Shown here in pieces: positions 35,432 to 45,009 of a DNA stretch of 64,000 bases. How positions within the stretch are numbered: the first letter of the stretch is position 1; the number at the start of each line of letters is the position of its first letter. A program made the position numbers and the translations under genes. The notes beneath the pieces were generated by a model, which was given only the letters and a program-made list of their open reading frames with translations, ran no database searches and had not been told where the DNA came from. The DNA comes from Pseudanabaena minima (GTDB taxonomy: Bacteria; Cyanobacteriota; Cyanobacteriia; Pseudanabaenales; Pseudanabaenaceae), in NCBI RefSeq assembly GCF_051131155.1, contig NZ_CP159508.1, forward strand, positions 3,038,001-3,102,000, written 5' to 3'.

Positions 35432-37981
35432 TTGAAAAAGATATCTTCCAAAGACGAGGATCTGACAACCAATGTTTCCCTGACATTGGGCGAAAAGATG
35501 ACCTCTCTGAAGGTGCGTCGTTCGCTTGCAGTTTTGGGGTTTGCTCTATCCGCTGGAACTGTGGGGGTGTTGGTTAACCAACAGACAGCGAATAATAACC
35601 TCAAGGCTTCGCCTGTTGCTGCGTCATCTCGTACCTTGACTGATGTGATGGCACAAAATCAGGATCGCAAATACGAAATGGCAAGAACTGCGATCGCCTC
35701 AGGTACATGGGATCACTCCCAAGGAGTAATCGTCCATGAGGTGCGTGAAGATGAAACTTTATGGAAATTAACTCAAGTTTATCAAGTTGATGCGGCAGCG
35801 ATCGCAGCTTCAAACAACATAAGTGCAAATACTGAATTGCAACCAGGCGCGAAGTTGGTAATCCCTCCTGTGAACGGCTTGGTTCACAAGGTTAAACCAG
35901 GCGATACTCTGGAAGCTATTTCTAGTTACTATAACGTTCCTAAGAACGAGATTATTAAGTTTACCTCCTTAACTTCTGGGGATTTCTTAGCGATTGATCA
36001 GCCTCTGGTGATTCCAGGCAATGTCTCGACCTTAATGCAAGTTAAAGAAGGTCATGTCAAAAGACAGTTAATGGCTGAGAAGGAGCGCTTAATGCAGCGT
36101 TTGCAAGAATTAGAAGGCAAAAAAGCTGTAGCTACCTTAGCTAGCAACAATTCCAAGTCAAATGTCGCTGAAAACTCCATTTCCAAGCAGCCCAAGTACA
36201 CTTCCTACCGTGTTCAGAATGGCGACACGATCGAGACTATTGCTCGCCGTTACGGTATTACCCAAAAGTCAATCATTGAAGCAAATAAGCTAGAAAATCC
36301 TCAGTGGTTAGAGCTTAATCAAGAGTTAAAGTTACCTCAAGATCGCAATCTGCTAACGACTCAAACAATTGCCTCTTCTAATGAGAAGCCAATCAAGCAG
36401 ATTCCATCTCCTGTAGCAACTTTGTCGGAGACTACCAGAGTTACGTCAAATTCTACTGCTAGAGAAATTGAGCCAGTAAGAGTTACGGCTGCAACACCAA
36501 TGGTTTTACCAAAGGATACAGTCACAAAAATCGCAGCGGCTAACCGCGTTTCTCCTTGGGACGGTTTGATCCAACTAACTGGAGCTGAAACTTCCGCTAG
36601 TCTGCCAGTTGCTCCTGCTCAGGAACAGTCAGCTAGTTTGCAAACTAAGCCAACAGCTCTGCAGCCAAGTTTACCTGTTGCTGGTGAACCAGCAGTTAAA
36701 GTTGCTGTTGCTCTTTTCCCCTTTGCTCCCGATCAGCTATTGGGCGAGCTAGGTGGTTCTAACAATAAGAAAAATCCTGCGCTATCTTCGACAGCTCTTA
36801 ACTTACCAGCTAGATCGATAGCTACACCATCAGTCCCTGCTGCTACTGCTGCTGAGCAGTACAGTAGTAACCGCTCAATTCCTCTCGAAGCTAATTCTTC
36901 TCAGCCAGTCGCTGAGCCTAGAATTCAATTCTCACCGAGAATTGCCGCAGCTTTGTCAGTTCCACAGATTCCTACAGCTCTAATCAAGGAACAGCGAGTC
37001 AGTCTAGGTAATGCTCCTGCGGAAACGGTGAATCAACCAGCAGCCGAACCAATTGCTAAGCCCGTACCTGTAGCTGCGATATCAACCCCGACTATTCCTG
37101 CTAATCGGGCGATCGAGCAAGGCAACACCACTAGTGGTGAGCCAATATCTGCGATCTCTCAACCCGCATCTGAGCCAAACGTCCAGATTCCTGCAAGGTT
37201 AGCAGCAAGCCTAGCACCTAAAGTTCCTGCTTCAGGGTCTGTTGACCAACAAGCGGCGATCATTACACAGCCAAATCAAGTGGCTTTATTGCCTGAACCT
37301 GAAGCAAGGATGACTTCTCTAGAAGTGAAGCGACTAGAGTCTGAAGTAGATCAACTCAATGCTAAAGTTCGTGACGCAGAAATCAAAGAAGCAGCACGTA
37401 GAGCCGAAGAAGCTCGTAAGTTAGAAGCAGCTAAGATTGCAGCCGCAAATTTAAATTCTTCCCCCAATCCCGATCGCAATTTTGACAGCAGTCGTAGTGC
37501 GATCGCCAACCCAGGAGATCGTTCAGGAATTTCTCCAGAGTTACCACAACTGACAGCCAGTGCTTACTTACCTGATGTCCAAGATTATGGACTATCAACA
37601 GGATTTATCTGGCCCGCCGACGGTGTATTTACATCTGGATATGGCTGGCGTTGGGGAAGGATTCATGCTGGTATTGACATCGCCGCACCTATTGGTACGC
37701 CTATTTTGGCAGCAGCATCAGGTGTTGTTGAGTACTCTCAGTGGAATGATGGTGGCTATGGCAATATGATCGATATTCGTCATGCTGACGGCACAATCAC
37801 TAGATATGCCCACATGAATGCGCTGTATGTCAAAGAAGGTCAAACAGTTAGTCAAGGTCAGACAATTGGCGAGATGGGCAGCACTGGATTCAGTACAGGT
37901 CCTCACCTCCATTTTGAGATCCGTCCAAATGGCGGTAGCGCGATCGACCCAATGGCTTTCTTAGCTAGTGCTAGAAGATAA
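35432..37981 (+). CDS. LysM-repeat M23 peptidoglycan endopeptidase, membrane anchored
   Basis: The 849-residue envelope protein has an N-terminal cytoplasmic segment, then a membrane anchor (about 31-48, SLAVLGFALSAGTVGVLV). LysM motifs occur around 104-146, 150-194 and 256-300 (the last beginning YRVQNGDTIETIARRYGI). A long Pro/Ala/Ser-rich spacer with degenerate ~40-residue repeats and a short coiled coil (about 630-670) follow. The C-terminal M23 domain has GRIHAGIDIAAPIGTP and GPHLHFEIRPNG, giving the zinc ligands H, D and HxH. It should cleave peptidoglycan cross-links outside the plasma membrane. Start is TTG with a strong ribosome site. Confidence 0.92.
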   Translation: MKKISSKDEDLTTNVSLTLGEKMTSLKVRRSLAVLGFALSAGTVGVLVNQQTANNNLKASPVAASSRTLTDVMAQNQDRKYEMARTAIASGTWDHSQGVIVHEVREDETLWKLTQVYQVDAAAIAASNNISANTELQPGAKLVIPPVNGLVHKVKPGDTLEAISSYYNVPKNEIIKFTSLTSGDFLAIDQPLVIPGNVSTLMQVKEGHVKRQLMAEKERLMQRLQELEGKKAVATLASNNSKSNVAENSISKQPKYTSYRVQNGDTIETIARRYGITQKSIIEANKLENPQWLELNQELKLPQDRNLLTTQTIASSNEKPIKQIPSPVATLSETTRVTSNSTAREIEPVRVTAATPMVLPKDTVTKIAAANRVSPWDGLIQLTGAETSASLPVAPAQEQSASLQTKPTALQPSLPVAGEPAVKVAVALFPFAPDQLLGELGGSNNKKNPALSSTALNLPARSIATPSVPAATAAEQYSSNRSIPLEANSSQPVAEPRIQFSPRIAAALSVPQIPTALIKEQRVSLGNAPAETVNQPAAEPIAKPVPVAAISTPTIPANRAIEQGNTTSGEPISAISQPASEPNVQIPARLAASLAPKVPASGSVDQQAAIITQPNQVALLPEPEARMTSLEVKRLESEVDQLNAKVRDAEIKEAARRAEEARKLEAAKIAAANLNSSPNPDRNFDSSRSAIANPGDRSGISPELPQLTASAYLPDVQDYGLSTGFIWPADGVFTSGYGWRWGRIHAGIDIAAPIGTPILAAASGVVEYSQWNDGGYGNMIDIRHADGTITRYAHMNALYVKEGQTVSQGQTIGEMGSTGFSTGPHLHFEIRPNGGSAIDPMAFLASARR

Positions 37982-38001
37982 AGATTAAACCAGATCTTTT
38001 C

Positions 38002-38040
38002 AAAAAGCAGAGAGTTTGCTAGGCAAACTCCCTGCTTTTT
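38002..38040 (+). terminator. 18-bp hairpin with TAG loop after the M23 gene
   Basis: 38002-38019 pairs with 38023-38040 with one mismatch; A5 and T5 at the bases, apex GCTAGGC. A second hairpin follows at 38059. Confidence 0.75.
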
Positions 38041-38058
38041 GAATATATATTTTAGGCT

Positions 38059-38099
38059 CAAAAGCTAGAGACGACGCTTTGCGTCGTCTCTAGCTTTTG
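38059..38099 (+). terminator. Perfect 19-bp hairpin with TTT loop before pheS
   Basis: 38059-38077 pairs with 38081-38099 (apex GCTTTGC). Confidence 0.7.
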
Positions 38100-38194
38100 G
38101 GGATATACCAAGAAAATTGACCGATCGCCGCAGAGCTTGTATTTTTTCTGCTAAAGTTATGACAGCAAAAATTCTTCATAAATAGGAAACGTTG

Positions 38195-39199
38195 ATGGCA
38201 ACGGACTTAGAGAGCTTAACCGCTCAATTGCAATCTCTATCAGAACTCGCAACAAAATCAGTTGGAGATGTGCAAACTCCTGAAGAATTAGAACAGTTAA
38301 GGGTGGAGTACTTAGGAAAGAAAGGCACTCTCTCTCAAATTCTTGGTGCTATGGGTAAGCTATCTGCTGAAGAACGCCCTCAAGTTGGAGCGATCGCCAA
38401 TCAAGTTAAGCAGACCTTGCAAACTCAGCTAGAAGAACGCAAAATTACAATCCAGCAATCAGTAATTGCTAAGCGTTTGGATGCCGAGACTCTTGATGTG
38501 ACAATGCCAGGGATATTGAATTTTTATCAAGGTAGGCAGCACCCCATCCAAAGCACTATTGACCGTATGCTAGATATTTTAGTGGGCTTAGGTTTTACAG
38601 TTGCCCAAGGTCCAGAAATTGAGACTGATTATTATAACTTTGAAGCCCTCAATACCCCTGCTGATCATCCAGCCCGTGATATGGCAGATACTCTATATCT
38701 GAGTGATGGTAAATTGTTGCGATCTCAAACTTCCTCAGTGCAAATCCGCTATATGGAAGAAAACGAACCACCATTAAGAATTGCTTGTCCTGGGCGTGTT
38801 TATCGTAAAGATGACATTGATGCCACCCACTCGCCAATTTTCCATCAGATCGAGCTTTTAGCTGTAGAAGAAGGGTTAACATTTGGCGATCTTAAAGGCA
38901 CTGTCAAAACCTTTGTCGAAGAACTTTTAGGAGACTGTCCAATTCGTTTTCGTCCTAGCTACTTCCCTTTCACTGAGCCATCTGCTGAAGTCGATGTAAT
39001 GTGGAATGGACGATGGCTTGAACTTGGCGGCTGTGGGATGGTTGATCCTAACGTTTTTAAATCCGTCGGCTATGATCCTGAACTAGTCACTGGTTTTGCT
39101 TGGGGTTTTGGCGTAGATCGAGTTGCCATGGTTTTACATAAAATAGACGATATTCGCCGTTTATTTACAAGTGACTTACGCTTTTTACGTCAGTTCTAA
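38195..39199 (+). CDS. pheS: Phenylalanine-tRNA ligase alpha subunit
   Basis: Catalytic subunit of the alpha2beta2 class II synthetase that charges tRNA-Phe. The protein has 334 residues from ATG 38195; the TTG three bases earlier is less likely because AGGAAA is well spaced for the ATG. An N-terminal coiled coil is followed by motif 2 (PPLRIACPGRVYRKDDIDATH) in two parts, FHQIELLAVEEG, and motif 3 (GFAWGFGVDRVAM). PheT is not adjacent, which is usual in cyanobacteria. Confidence 0.96.
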   Translation: MATDLESLTAQLQSLSELATKSVGDVQTPEELEQLRVEYLGKKGTLSQILGAMGKLSAEERPQVGAIANQVKQTLQTQLEERKITIQQSVIAKRLDAETLDVTMPGILNFYQGRQHPIQSTIDRMLDILVGLGFTVAQGPEIETDYYNFEALNTPADHPARDMADTLYLSDGKLLRSQTSSVQIRYMEENEPPLRIACPGRVYRKDDIDATHSPIFHQIELLAVEEGLTFGDLKGTVKTFVEELLGDCPIRFRPSYFPFTEPSAEVDVMWNGRWLELGGCGMVDPNVFKSVGYDPELVTGFAWGFGVDRVAMVLHKIDDIRRLFTSDLRFLRQF

Positions 39200-39238
39200 A
39201 TTTATGAGATTGCTACTTTCACTAAACTAACAAACACT

Positions 39239-40084
39239 ATGAACGATCAAAATAGCGCCGCCCAAAAGGAACTCGTGATTGAAGCAGGTCGTACAGAAAA
39301 GCAATATTGGAAAGATTTGTGGCGATATCGAGAATTATTTTATTTTTTGGCTTGGCGCGACATTTTGGTTCGTTACAAACAAACGGCAATTGGTATTGCT
39401 TGGGCGCTGATTAGACCATTTTTGACAATGGTTGTATTTACCGTAATCTTTGGACAATTAGCAGACTTTCAGTCTAAGCAATCTGCACCTTATCCAATTT
39501 TAGTATTTGCGGGTATGCTTCCTTGGCAATTCTTTGCCAATGCTCTTAGTGAATGTAGCAATAGTCTAGTAGGTAACTCAAACCTTATCTCGAAAGTCTA
39601 CTTCCCTCGACTGATTGTTCCAACAAGTGCAGTCATTGTTAGTTTTGTGGACTTCATGATTTCTGGCATCATTCTACTTGGTCTAATGGCATGGTATAAC
39701 TTCATCCCAGACTGGCGTATTTTAACCTTGCCTGCATTTATCCTTATTGCTTTCGCTGCATCAATGGGCGTTGGTTTATGGCTAGCAGCCCTAACTGTGC
39801 AATATCGAGATTTTCGTTTCATCGTACCTTTTATAGTGCAGTTTGGTCTGTACATATCGCCTGTTGGGTTTAGCAGCAGTGTTGTTCCAGATAAATGGCG
39901 ACTCATCTATTCTATAAATCCAATGGTCGGTGTGATTGATGGGTTTCGCTGGGCTATCCTTGGTGGAGAGTCAAATCTTTACATGCCAGGATTTTTACTC
40001 TCCTTAGGGCTTGTAATTTTACTGCTCTACAGTGGCATTTGGTATTTTAGAAGAATGGAACGAACATTTGCTGATGTGATTTAA
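39239..40084 (+). CDS. ABC-2 type polysaccharide export permease (Wzm-like)
   Basis: Membrane subunit of an O-antigen/capsule-type ABC exporter. The 281 residues contain six hydrophobic segments. WRDILVRYKQTAIGIAWALI is the diagnostic N-terminal amphipathic stretch and first span, and NPMVGVIDGFRWAILGG the late family motif. It is the first gene of a five-gene glycan cluster on the plus strand, with the matching ATPase directly downstream. Confidence 0.93.
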   Translation: MNDQNSAAQKELVIEAGRTEKQYWKDLWRYRELFYFLAWRDILVRYKQTAIGIAWALIRPFLTMVVFTVIFGQLADFQSKQSAPYPILVFAGMLPWQFFANALSECSNSLVGNSNLISKVYFPRLIVPTSAVIVSFVDFMISGIILLGLMAWYNFIPDWRILTLPAFILIAFAASMGVGLWLAALTVQYRDFRFIVPFIVQFGLYISPVGFSSSVVPDKWRLIYSINPMVGVIDGFRWAILGGESNLYMPGFLLSLGLVILLLYSGIWYFRRMERTFADVI

Positions 40085-40210
40085 GAAGGTCATCTCCTTA
40101 TGGATGATTCTTTTAAATCAATAAACTTCAACTTTCTAAGTGAAAAACTTAAAATGTTTCATCACTTATCTAATCTAAATACGACACTATTATGGGAGAT
40201 AAAGGAAATA

Positions 40211-41470
40211 ATGTCTGAAGCTATTATTCAAGTAGAAAACCTAAGTAAGAAGTATGTTATCAATCATCAAAACTTGGGGCCGAATAGATCTCTTAGAGAA
40301 GCTATTAGTAATACGGCAAAGTCAATCGGCAAGAAACTTATCAATCATTCTGCGAAGGAAATTTCTAGCTCTACTAATGAAGAATTTTGGGCTTTAAAAG
40401 ATGTTTCATTTGAAATTAATCAGGGAGATAGAGTTGGCATAATTGGTCGCAACGGCGCAGGCAAATCGACTCTGTTAAAAATTCTTAGTAGAATTACAGA
40501 ACCAACTAAGGGGAAAATCAAGATTAAAGGAAGAGTAGCTAGTTTATTAGAAGTTGGAACAGGGTTCCATCCAGAATTGTCAGGAAGAGAGAATGTTTAC
40601 CTAAATGGTACTATTCTTGGAATGAGTAGGATGGAAATCAAGAAAAAATTTGATGAGATCATTGACTTTGCTGAAATCGAAAAATTTCTAGACACACCTG
40701 TAAAGCGATATTCATCAGGGATGTATGTTCGTCTTGCATTCGCTGTTGCTGCCCATCTAGAGCCAGAAATTTTAGTTGTGGATGAAGTATTGGCAGTTGG
40801 GGATCTGAACTTTCAGAAGAAATGTTTAGGCAAGATGGAAAATGTTGCTGATGAAGGAAGAACAGTTCTATTCGTAAGCCATAATATGGCAGCTATTCGG
40901 AGATTATGCGATCGCGCAATTCTTCTAGAAAAAGGGAATGTAAAAATCAAAGGTGATGTCAGCGATGTTTTACACACTTATGTAGAAAGCAGTGATCACA
41001 TACAATCTGTATACGACATACAACAACCAACCGAGCAAAATATTCCTGGCTATGCCTATAAGCTTACGGTTGAGGATGAATTCGGAGCACCAGTTTTATC
41101 GATCCCCGTGGGGAAGCCTTGGCAAGTCCGAGTTAACTTTAAAATCACCAAGAGAGTAGAAAGTTTTATAATTGCACTTGGGCTTATAACTAGTGATGAA
41201 GTTCCTTTACAAACTTCTTGGAGCATCCCTCATTCTTTATCACCAGGAGAATATCAAGCCGTTTTTCAAGAAAAAGTTATCTTATTAGGAACAGGGCGCT
41301 ATTCTCTAGTAGTGGGTCTTTCAGAATCTAATCATACATTCCACTACGTTAGAGATGCTGGAGTTTTAGAGATTGCGGATTTTGCTGAAGGTATTGATCT
41401 CCCAGCAATTTCAGGAGTTGGCAGTATTCTTAATCCGATGAATATAGAAATCTCAAGCTTTAATCCATAA
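40211..41470 (+). CDS. Polysaccharide ABC exporter ATPase (Wzt-like) with C-terminal carbohydrate-binding domain
   Basis: Energises glycan export. From ATG 40211 it has 419 residues. Walker A is GRNGAGKST, the signature YSSGMYVRLAFAVAAH is the form found in O-antigen exporters, and Walker B is ILVVDEVLAVGD. The C-terminal ~150 residues form a beta-sandwich like the Wzt C-domain that recognises the glycan end. An ATG at 40100 would add 37 residues without family similarity but has its own AAGAAGG site, so the start is not fully settled. Confidence 0.92.
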   Translation: MSEAIIQVENLSKKYVINHQNLGPNRSLREAISNTAKSIGKKLINHSAKEISSSTNEEFWALKDVSFEINQGDRVGIIGRNGAGKSTLLKILSRITEPTKGKIKIKGRVASLLEVGTGFHPELSGRENVYLNGTILGMSRMEIKKKFDEIIDFAEIEKFLDTPVKRYSSGMYVRLAFAVAAHLEPEILVVDEVLAVGDLNFQKKCLGKMENVADEGRTVLFVSHNMAAIRRLCDRAILLEKGNVKIKGDVSDVLHTYVESSDHIQSVYDIQQPTEQNIPGYAYKLTVEDEFGAPVLSIPVGKPWQVRVNFKITKRVESFIIALGLITSDEVPLQTSWSIPHSLSPGEYQAVFQEKVILLGTGRYSLVVGLSESNHTFHYVRDAGVLEIADFAEGIDLPAISGVGSILNPMNIEISSFNP

Positions 41471-41486
41471 ATACTCAGCAAATTTT

Positions 41487-42377
41487 ATGATTATATTACG
41501 CTTAGATGGTGGGCTGGGAAATCAAATGTTTCAGTACGCGGCAGCGCGTAGGCTTTCTGAAAAACATTTGACATCTTTAAAGCTAGATCTTAGTTGGTTT
41601 GAGACTCAAAGACTTCGGCAGTATAGGTTGCGGTATTTTAACATTTGGGAGCATTTAGCCACTTCTCAGGAAATTACAACTCTCATAGGCAGGTCTACTT
41701 TCCATGAACAAATGTTTGCCAAGATTGGACGTAGACTGGGATTTAGACAATCAGTAGCAGGGTTTTACCAAAGAGGATTAGTTCTTAAAGAAAACCAGTT
41801 CCATTTCGATCCACATGTTCTAAATGCACCTTACCATGTTTATATGGAGGGATTTTGGCAGTCTGAAAAATATTTCTCAGATATCGCTGATATTTTAAGA
41901 CAAGAGTTCACTCTAAAATACCCGCATACTTCAATATTTCCCCAAATACTAGACGCAATTAATAATACAAGTTCTGTATCTCTACATGTGCGTCGAAGTG
42001 ATTATGTCAATGATCCGAATAATAGAATTCTGAGTGCTTGTGACTTAAATTACTACAAAAGAGCGATCGCCTATATCTCTGAACATATTACTAACCCACA
42101 TTTTTTTGTTTTTTCAGATGATCCTGATTGGGTTAAACAGAACTTAAGTATTGAATTCCCCATCACCTTAGTTAGTGACCACAACTTCCCAGACTATGAA
42201 GAGCTAAGTCTCATGGGCAAGTGTCAGCATAACATTATCGCCAATAGTTCCTTTAGTTGGTGGGGTGCATGGCTTAACTCTAAAAAAAATAAAACTGTTG
42301 TTGCTCCAGCTAAGTGGTTCAATAATAACGATTTTAATACAAAAGACTTAATACCTGAAACATGGATTAAGTTATAG
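41487..42377 (+). CDS. Alpha-1,2-fucosyltransferase (GT11)
   Basis: Transfers fucose, or a related deoxy-sugar, from a GDP donor. The 296-residue protein opens MIILRLDGGLGNQMFQYAAA, the GT11 start. The donor motif HVRRSDYV (HxRRxD) is present, as is the late NSSFSWWGAWL. Its place after the exporter genes indicates it builds the exported repeat unit. The enzymes that make the GDP-sugar are not in view. Confidence 0.9.
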   Translation: MIILRLDGGLGNQMFQYAAARRLSEKHLTSLKLDLSWFETQRLRQYRLRYFNIWEHLATSQEITTLIGRSTFHEQMFAKIGRRLGFRQSVAGFYQRGLVLKENQFHFDPHVLNAPYHVYMEGFWQSEKYFSDIADILRQEFTLKYPHTSIFPQILDAINNTSSVSLHVRRSDYVNDPNNRILSACDLNYYKRAIAYISEHITNPHFFVFSDDPDWVKQNLSIEFPITLVSDHNFPDYEELSLMGKCQHNIIANSSFSWWGAWLNSKKNKTVVAPAKWFNNNDFNTKDLIPETWIKL

Positions 42378-42434
42378 TTTGATCAGCTTATAGTACTATT
42401 TTGCTATCACATATACCAATCAAGTAAGTATGCA

Positions 42435-43349
42435 ATGAAACCAGTAATTAGTGTTATTATTTGCGCCCACAACCCTCGACGTGAATATATAGAGAGAGTA
42501 CTAAAAGCCCTTGAAACCCAAACCTTACCTCTAGAACAATGGGAATTATTGCTAGTAGATAATGCAAGCAATAAATTACTTTCTTCAGAGCTAAGCCTCA
42601 ACTGGCATCCTAACGCGCGTCATATTAGAGAAGAGAAGCTAGGTTTGACATCTGCTCGGCTATGTGGAATTACGGAAGCCAAAGCTGACACACTAGTATT
42701 TGTAGATGACGATAATGTATTAGATCTAGATTACCTTGAGGTTGTCTTGAGAATTAGTAATAACTTTACATTCATTGGTGCTTGGGGTGGGCAGATTAGA
42801 CCTGAATTTGAGGAAACACCACCAGAATGGACAAAATCTTACTGGTGGATGCTAGCCATTAGAGAGTTTGAGTATGATAAGTGGTCTAATGTAGTACATT
42901 CCTATGAGACAGTACCATGTGGGGCGGGCATATGTGTTCGGAAGATAGTAGCTAACAAATACCTAGAGTTAGTTAGAAGTAATTCAAAACGTAACCTCCT
43001 TGGGCGAAAAGGACAGCAAATGACAAGTTCTGAAGATTTAGATCTGGCATTTACAGCTTGTGATCTGGGTTTAGGAACAGGACAGTTTACAGGTTTAAAG
43101 CTCACACATCTAATGCCCAGTAGTCGCTTTCAGGAAAAATATCTACTCGCATTAGCCGAAGCAATTAGTTATTCAATGCCCATCATGGAATCTTTTCGGG
43201 GGAAACTCCCAGTCAAACCCCAACTATCATGGAGAAGTAAGTTGCTCAACTATTACTTTTTCTGGCGAATGAGTCCCAGAGACAGACGTTTTAGTAAAGC
43301 TTTTGACAAAGGCAGAGATTTAGCTTTGCAAGAATTACTAAATAACTAA
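42435..43349 (+). CDS. GT2 family glycosyltransferase
   Basis: A GT-A enzyme of 304 residues. The opening is ISVIICAHNPRREYIERVL. The nucleotide-binding VDNAS and the metal motif FVDDDNVLDLDYLEVV (DxD) follow. CGAGICVRKIVA and TSSEDLDLAFTACDLG resemble the acceptor/catalytic ED region. Sugar specificity is unknown. It is fourth in the glycan cluster and is followed by 240 bp without a clear gene. Confidence 0.9.
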   Translation: MKPVISVIICAHNPRREYIERVLKALETQTLPLEQWELLLVDNASNKLLSSELSLNWHPNARHIREEKLGLTSARLCGITEAKADTLVFVDDDNVLDLDYLEVVLRISNNFTFIGAWGGQIRPEFEETPPEWTKSYWWMLAIREFEYDKWSNVVHSYETVPCGAGICVRKIVANKYLELVRSNSKRNLLGRKGQQMTSSEDLDLAFTACDLGLGTGQFTGLKLTHLMPSSRFQEKYLLALAEAISYSMPIMESFRGKLPVKPQLSWRSKLLNYYFFWRMSPRDRRFSKAFDKGRDLALQELLNN

Positions 43350-43587
43350 ATAAAATAGCAGAATAATCTGTGAGAAGAGTTTTCTCTAGTTACATAACTC
43401 TCTATTTCAGAGGAGAAAAGCTTTACTGTAAAGAAAATTCACTGACTGATTTTTTTGTTGAACTTTTATTCAGCTATTCTATAAATGACCTCTACCCAGT
43501 AATAGCAATTTCAAACATTGCTATTTACTTACAAGTTAAAGAGATCTGCTATATAGACTTTGATATTTTGATTTTTCATGGGTACAA

Positions 43588-44817
43588 GTGGTGAAAATAG
43601 CAATTGTAAGCAAATCAGATCGTATTGGTGGTGGCGCTAGCCGTGTCGCAGAAGATTTAGCGATTTGGTTGAATGAGTCTGGATATAGAGCCGATCATTT
43701 TATTGCTTTTGGAAATAAAGAACCATATCCCTTTCAGAAAAGTTTGTATGGCGAAGAGCTAACAAAAAAAATCTGCCACAAAGCTCATTTTTTGACCAAT
43801 AAATTTGGATTTAAAGAGCTTTTACCAGTCGAATATTGGCTTAATCTCAAATATCATCTGAAGAATTATGACATTATTCATTTTCATGATTTGTTTATGT
43901 CTATTTCACCCTTAACCTTAGCTTTAGTTGCTCAAAAAAAACCAACTTTTTTTACAGTCCATGACTATTCACCTTTTACAGGTGGTTGTCTTTATCCTTC
44001 AGGATGCGAAAAATTTGCCAGCCATTGCTATCAATGCCCTCAACTATCCCAAGTTGGCTGGAAAAACAAAATACGTGATCGCACCAAAGAAATACAATCG
44101 ATTAAGAAATGGTTAGCACATCAATTTCCTATCCAATATATTTTTCCAAGTTCATGGATTGCTCAAGAAGCTCAAAAAGCTCTAGATTACAAAATTGCAC
44201 CTCAAGTTATTTATCATGGACTAGACTTAAGTGTTTTCTCTTCCCAAACAAAGTCTGAGGCAAAGCAATCTTTAAACATTCCTGAAGATCGATTAGTAGT
44301 AGTAGTAACAGCCCATTTTCTGCAAGATCCACGTAAAGGAATTAAATTTGCGCTTGCTGCTTTACAAAGTGTAAGTGATCTTAATCCTTTAGTTTTATTA
44401 GTAGGTTTTGCAGATGAAGAATTACGCAATTCTCTGGCTGGGCTGGAAGTGAAAGAAATGGGTTTTATCGCTCAACCTAAAGACTTGGCACAAGCTTACT
44501 TAGCCGCAGATATAATGCTTTTTTGCTCACTGGAAGAAATCTTTGGTTTAACTGTAATTGAAGCAATGGCATCTTCGACAATTGTGATTGGGTTTGCCAC
44601 AGGAGGAGTTCCAGAAATAATTCAAACTGGGCGAAATGGTGTTTTAGTTGAACCAAGAAATCAGGAAGCTCTCAATCAAGCTTTACGTCAAACAATGCTC
44701 TCAAATAGAATAGGGGAAATGGCTCGGCAAGCAAGAATTGATGTAGAAAACAACTTTTCTAAATCTAAGTTTTTAGAAAATCATTTACAGATCTATCAAA
44801 AGTCTCTCAATAAATAG
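43588..44817 (+). CDS. GT4 family glycosyltransferase
   Basis: The protein has 409 residues with the GT-B fold. The opening is VKIAIVSKSDRIGGGASRVAE. A cysteine-rich loop (GGCLYPSGCEKFASHCYQC) in the N-domain is shared with a subset of surface-polysaccharide GT4 enzymes. The donor site has CSLEEIFGLTVIEAMA and GGVPEII. Start is GTG at 43588 or the next GTG codon. It is the last gene of the glycan cluster. Two bases after its stop begins a MITE-like repeat. Confidence 0.9.
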   Translation: MVKIAIVSKSDRIGGGASRVAEDLAIWLNESGYRADHFIAFGNKEPYPFQKSLYGEELTKKICHKAHFLTNKFGFKELLPVEYWLNLKYHLKNYDIIHFHDLFMSISPLTLALVAQKKPTFFTVHDYSPFTGGCLYPSGCEKFASHCYQCPQLSQVGWKNKIRDRTKEIQSIKKWLAHQFPIQYIFPSSWIAQEAQKALDYKIAPQVIYHGLDLSVFSSQTKSEAKQSLNIPEDRLVVVVTAHFLQDPRKGIKFALAALQSVSDLNPLVLLVGFADEELRNSLAGLEVKEMGFIAQPKDLAQAYLAADIMLFCSLEEIFGLTVIEAMASSTIVIGFATGGVPEIIQTGRNGVLVEPRNQEALNQALRQTMLSNRIGEMARQARIDVENNFSKSKFLENHLQIYQKSLNK

Positions 44818-44818
44818 A

Positions 44819-44910
44819 TATAGCAGTCCTATATCATTTGTGAATTTTTTTGGTTTGTGGAAGGGCACCCCAATAGGGTGTCCTTCCACAAACCATTTAG
44901 GATTGCTATA
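44819..44910. repeat. MITE-like element with TATAGCA ends (copy of 9323-9413)
   Basis: The same ends and plan as the element at 9323: left TATAGCAGTCC, right GGATTGCTATA, central hairpin with compensating changes. It starts two bases after the stop of the GT4 gene. Confidence 0.8.
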
Positions 44911-45009
44911 GATATAGCAATGTAAGTTTTGCTTAGGACATAAAACCAAAACACAAAATAGCATAGCCATTTTGTGTTTTTAAAACCCTTACTGGGTTTG
45001 TTTTTTATA

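Noticed and set aside
43370..43594. 74-codon frame between the GT2 and GT4 genes
   Set aside because: GTG start without ribosome site, A/T-driven composition, overlaps the GT4 start.
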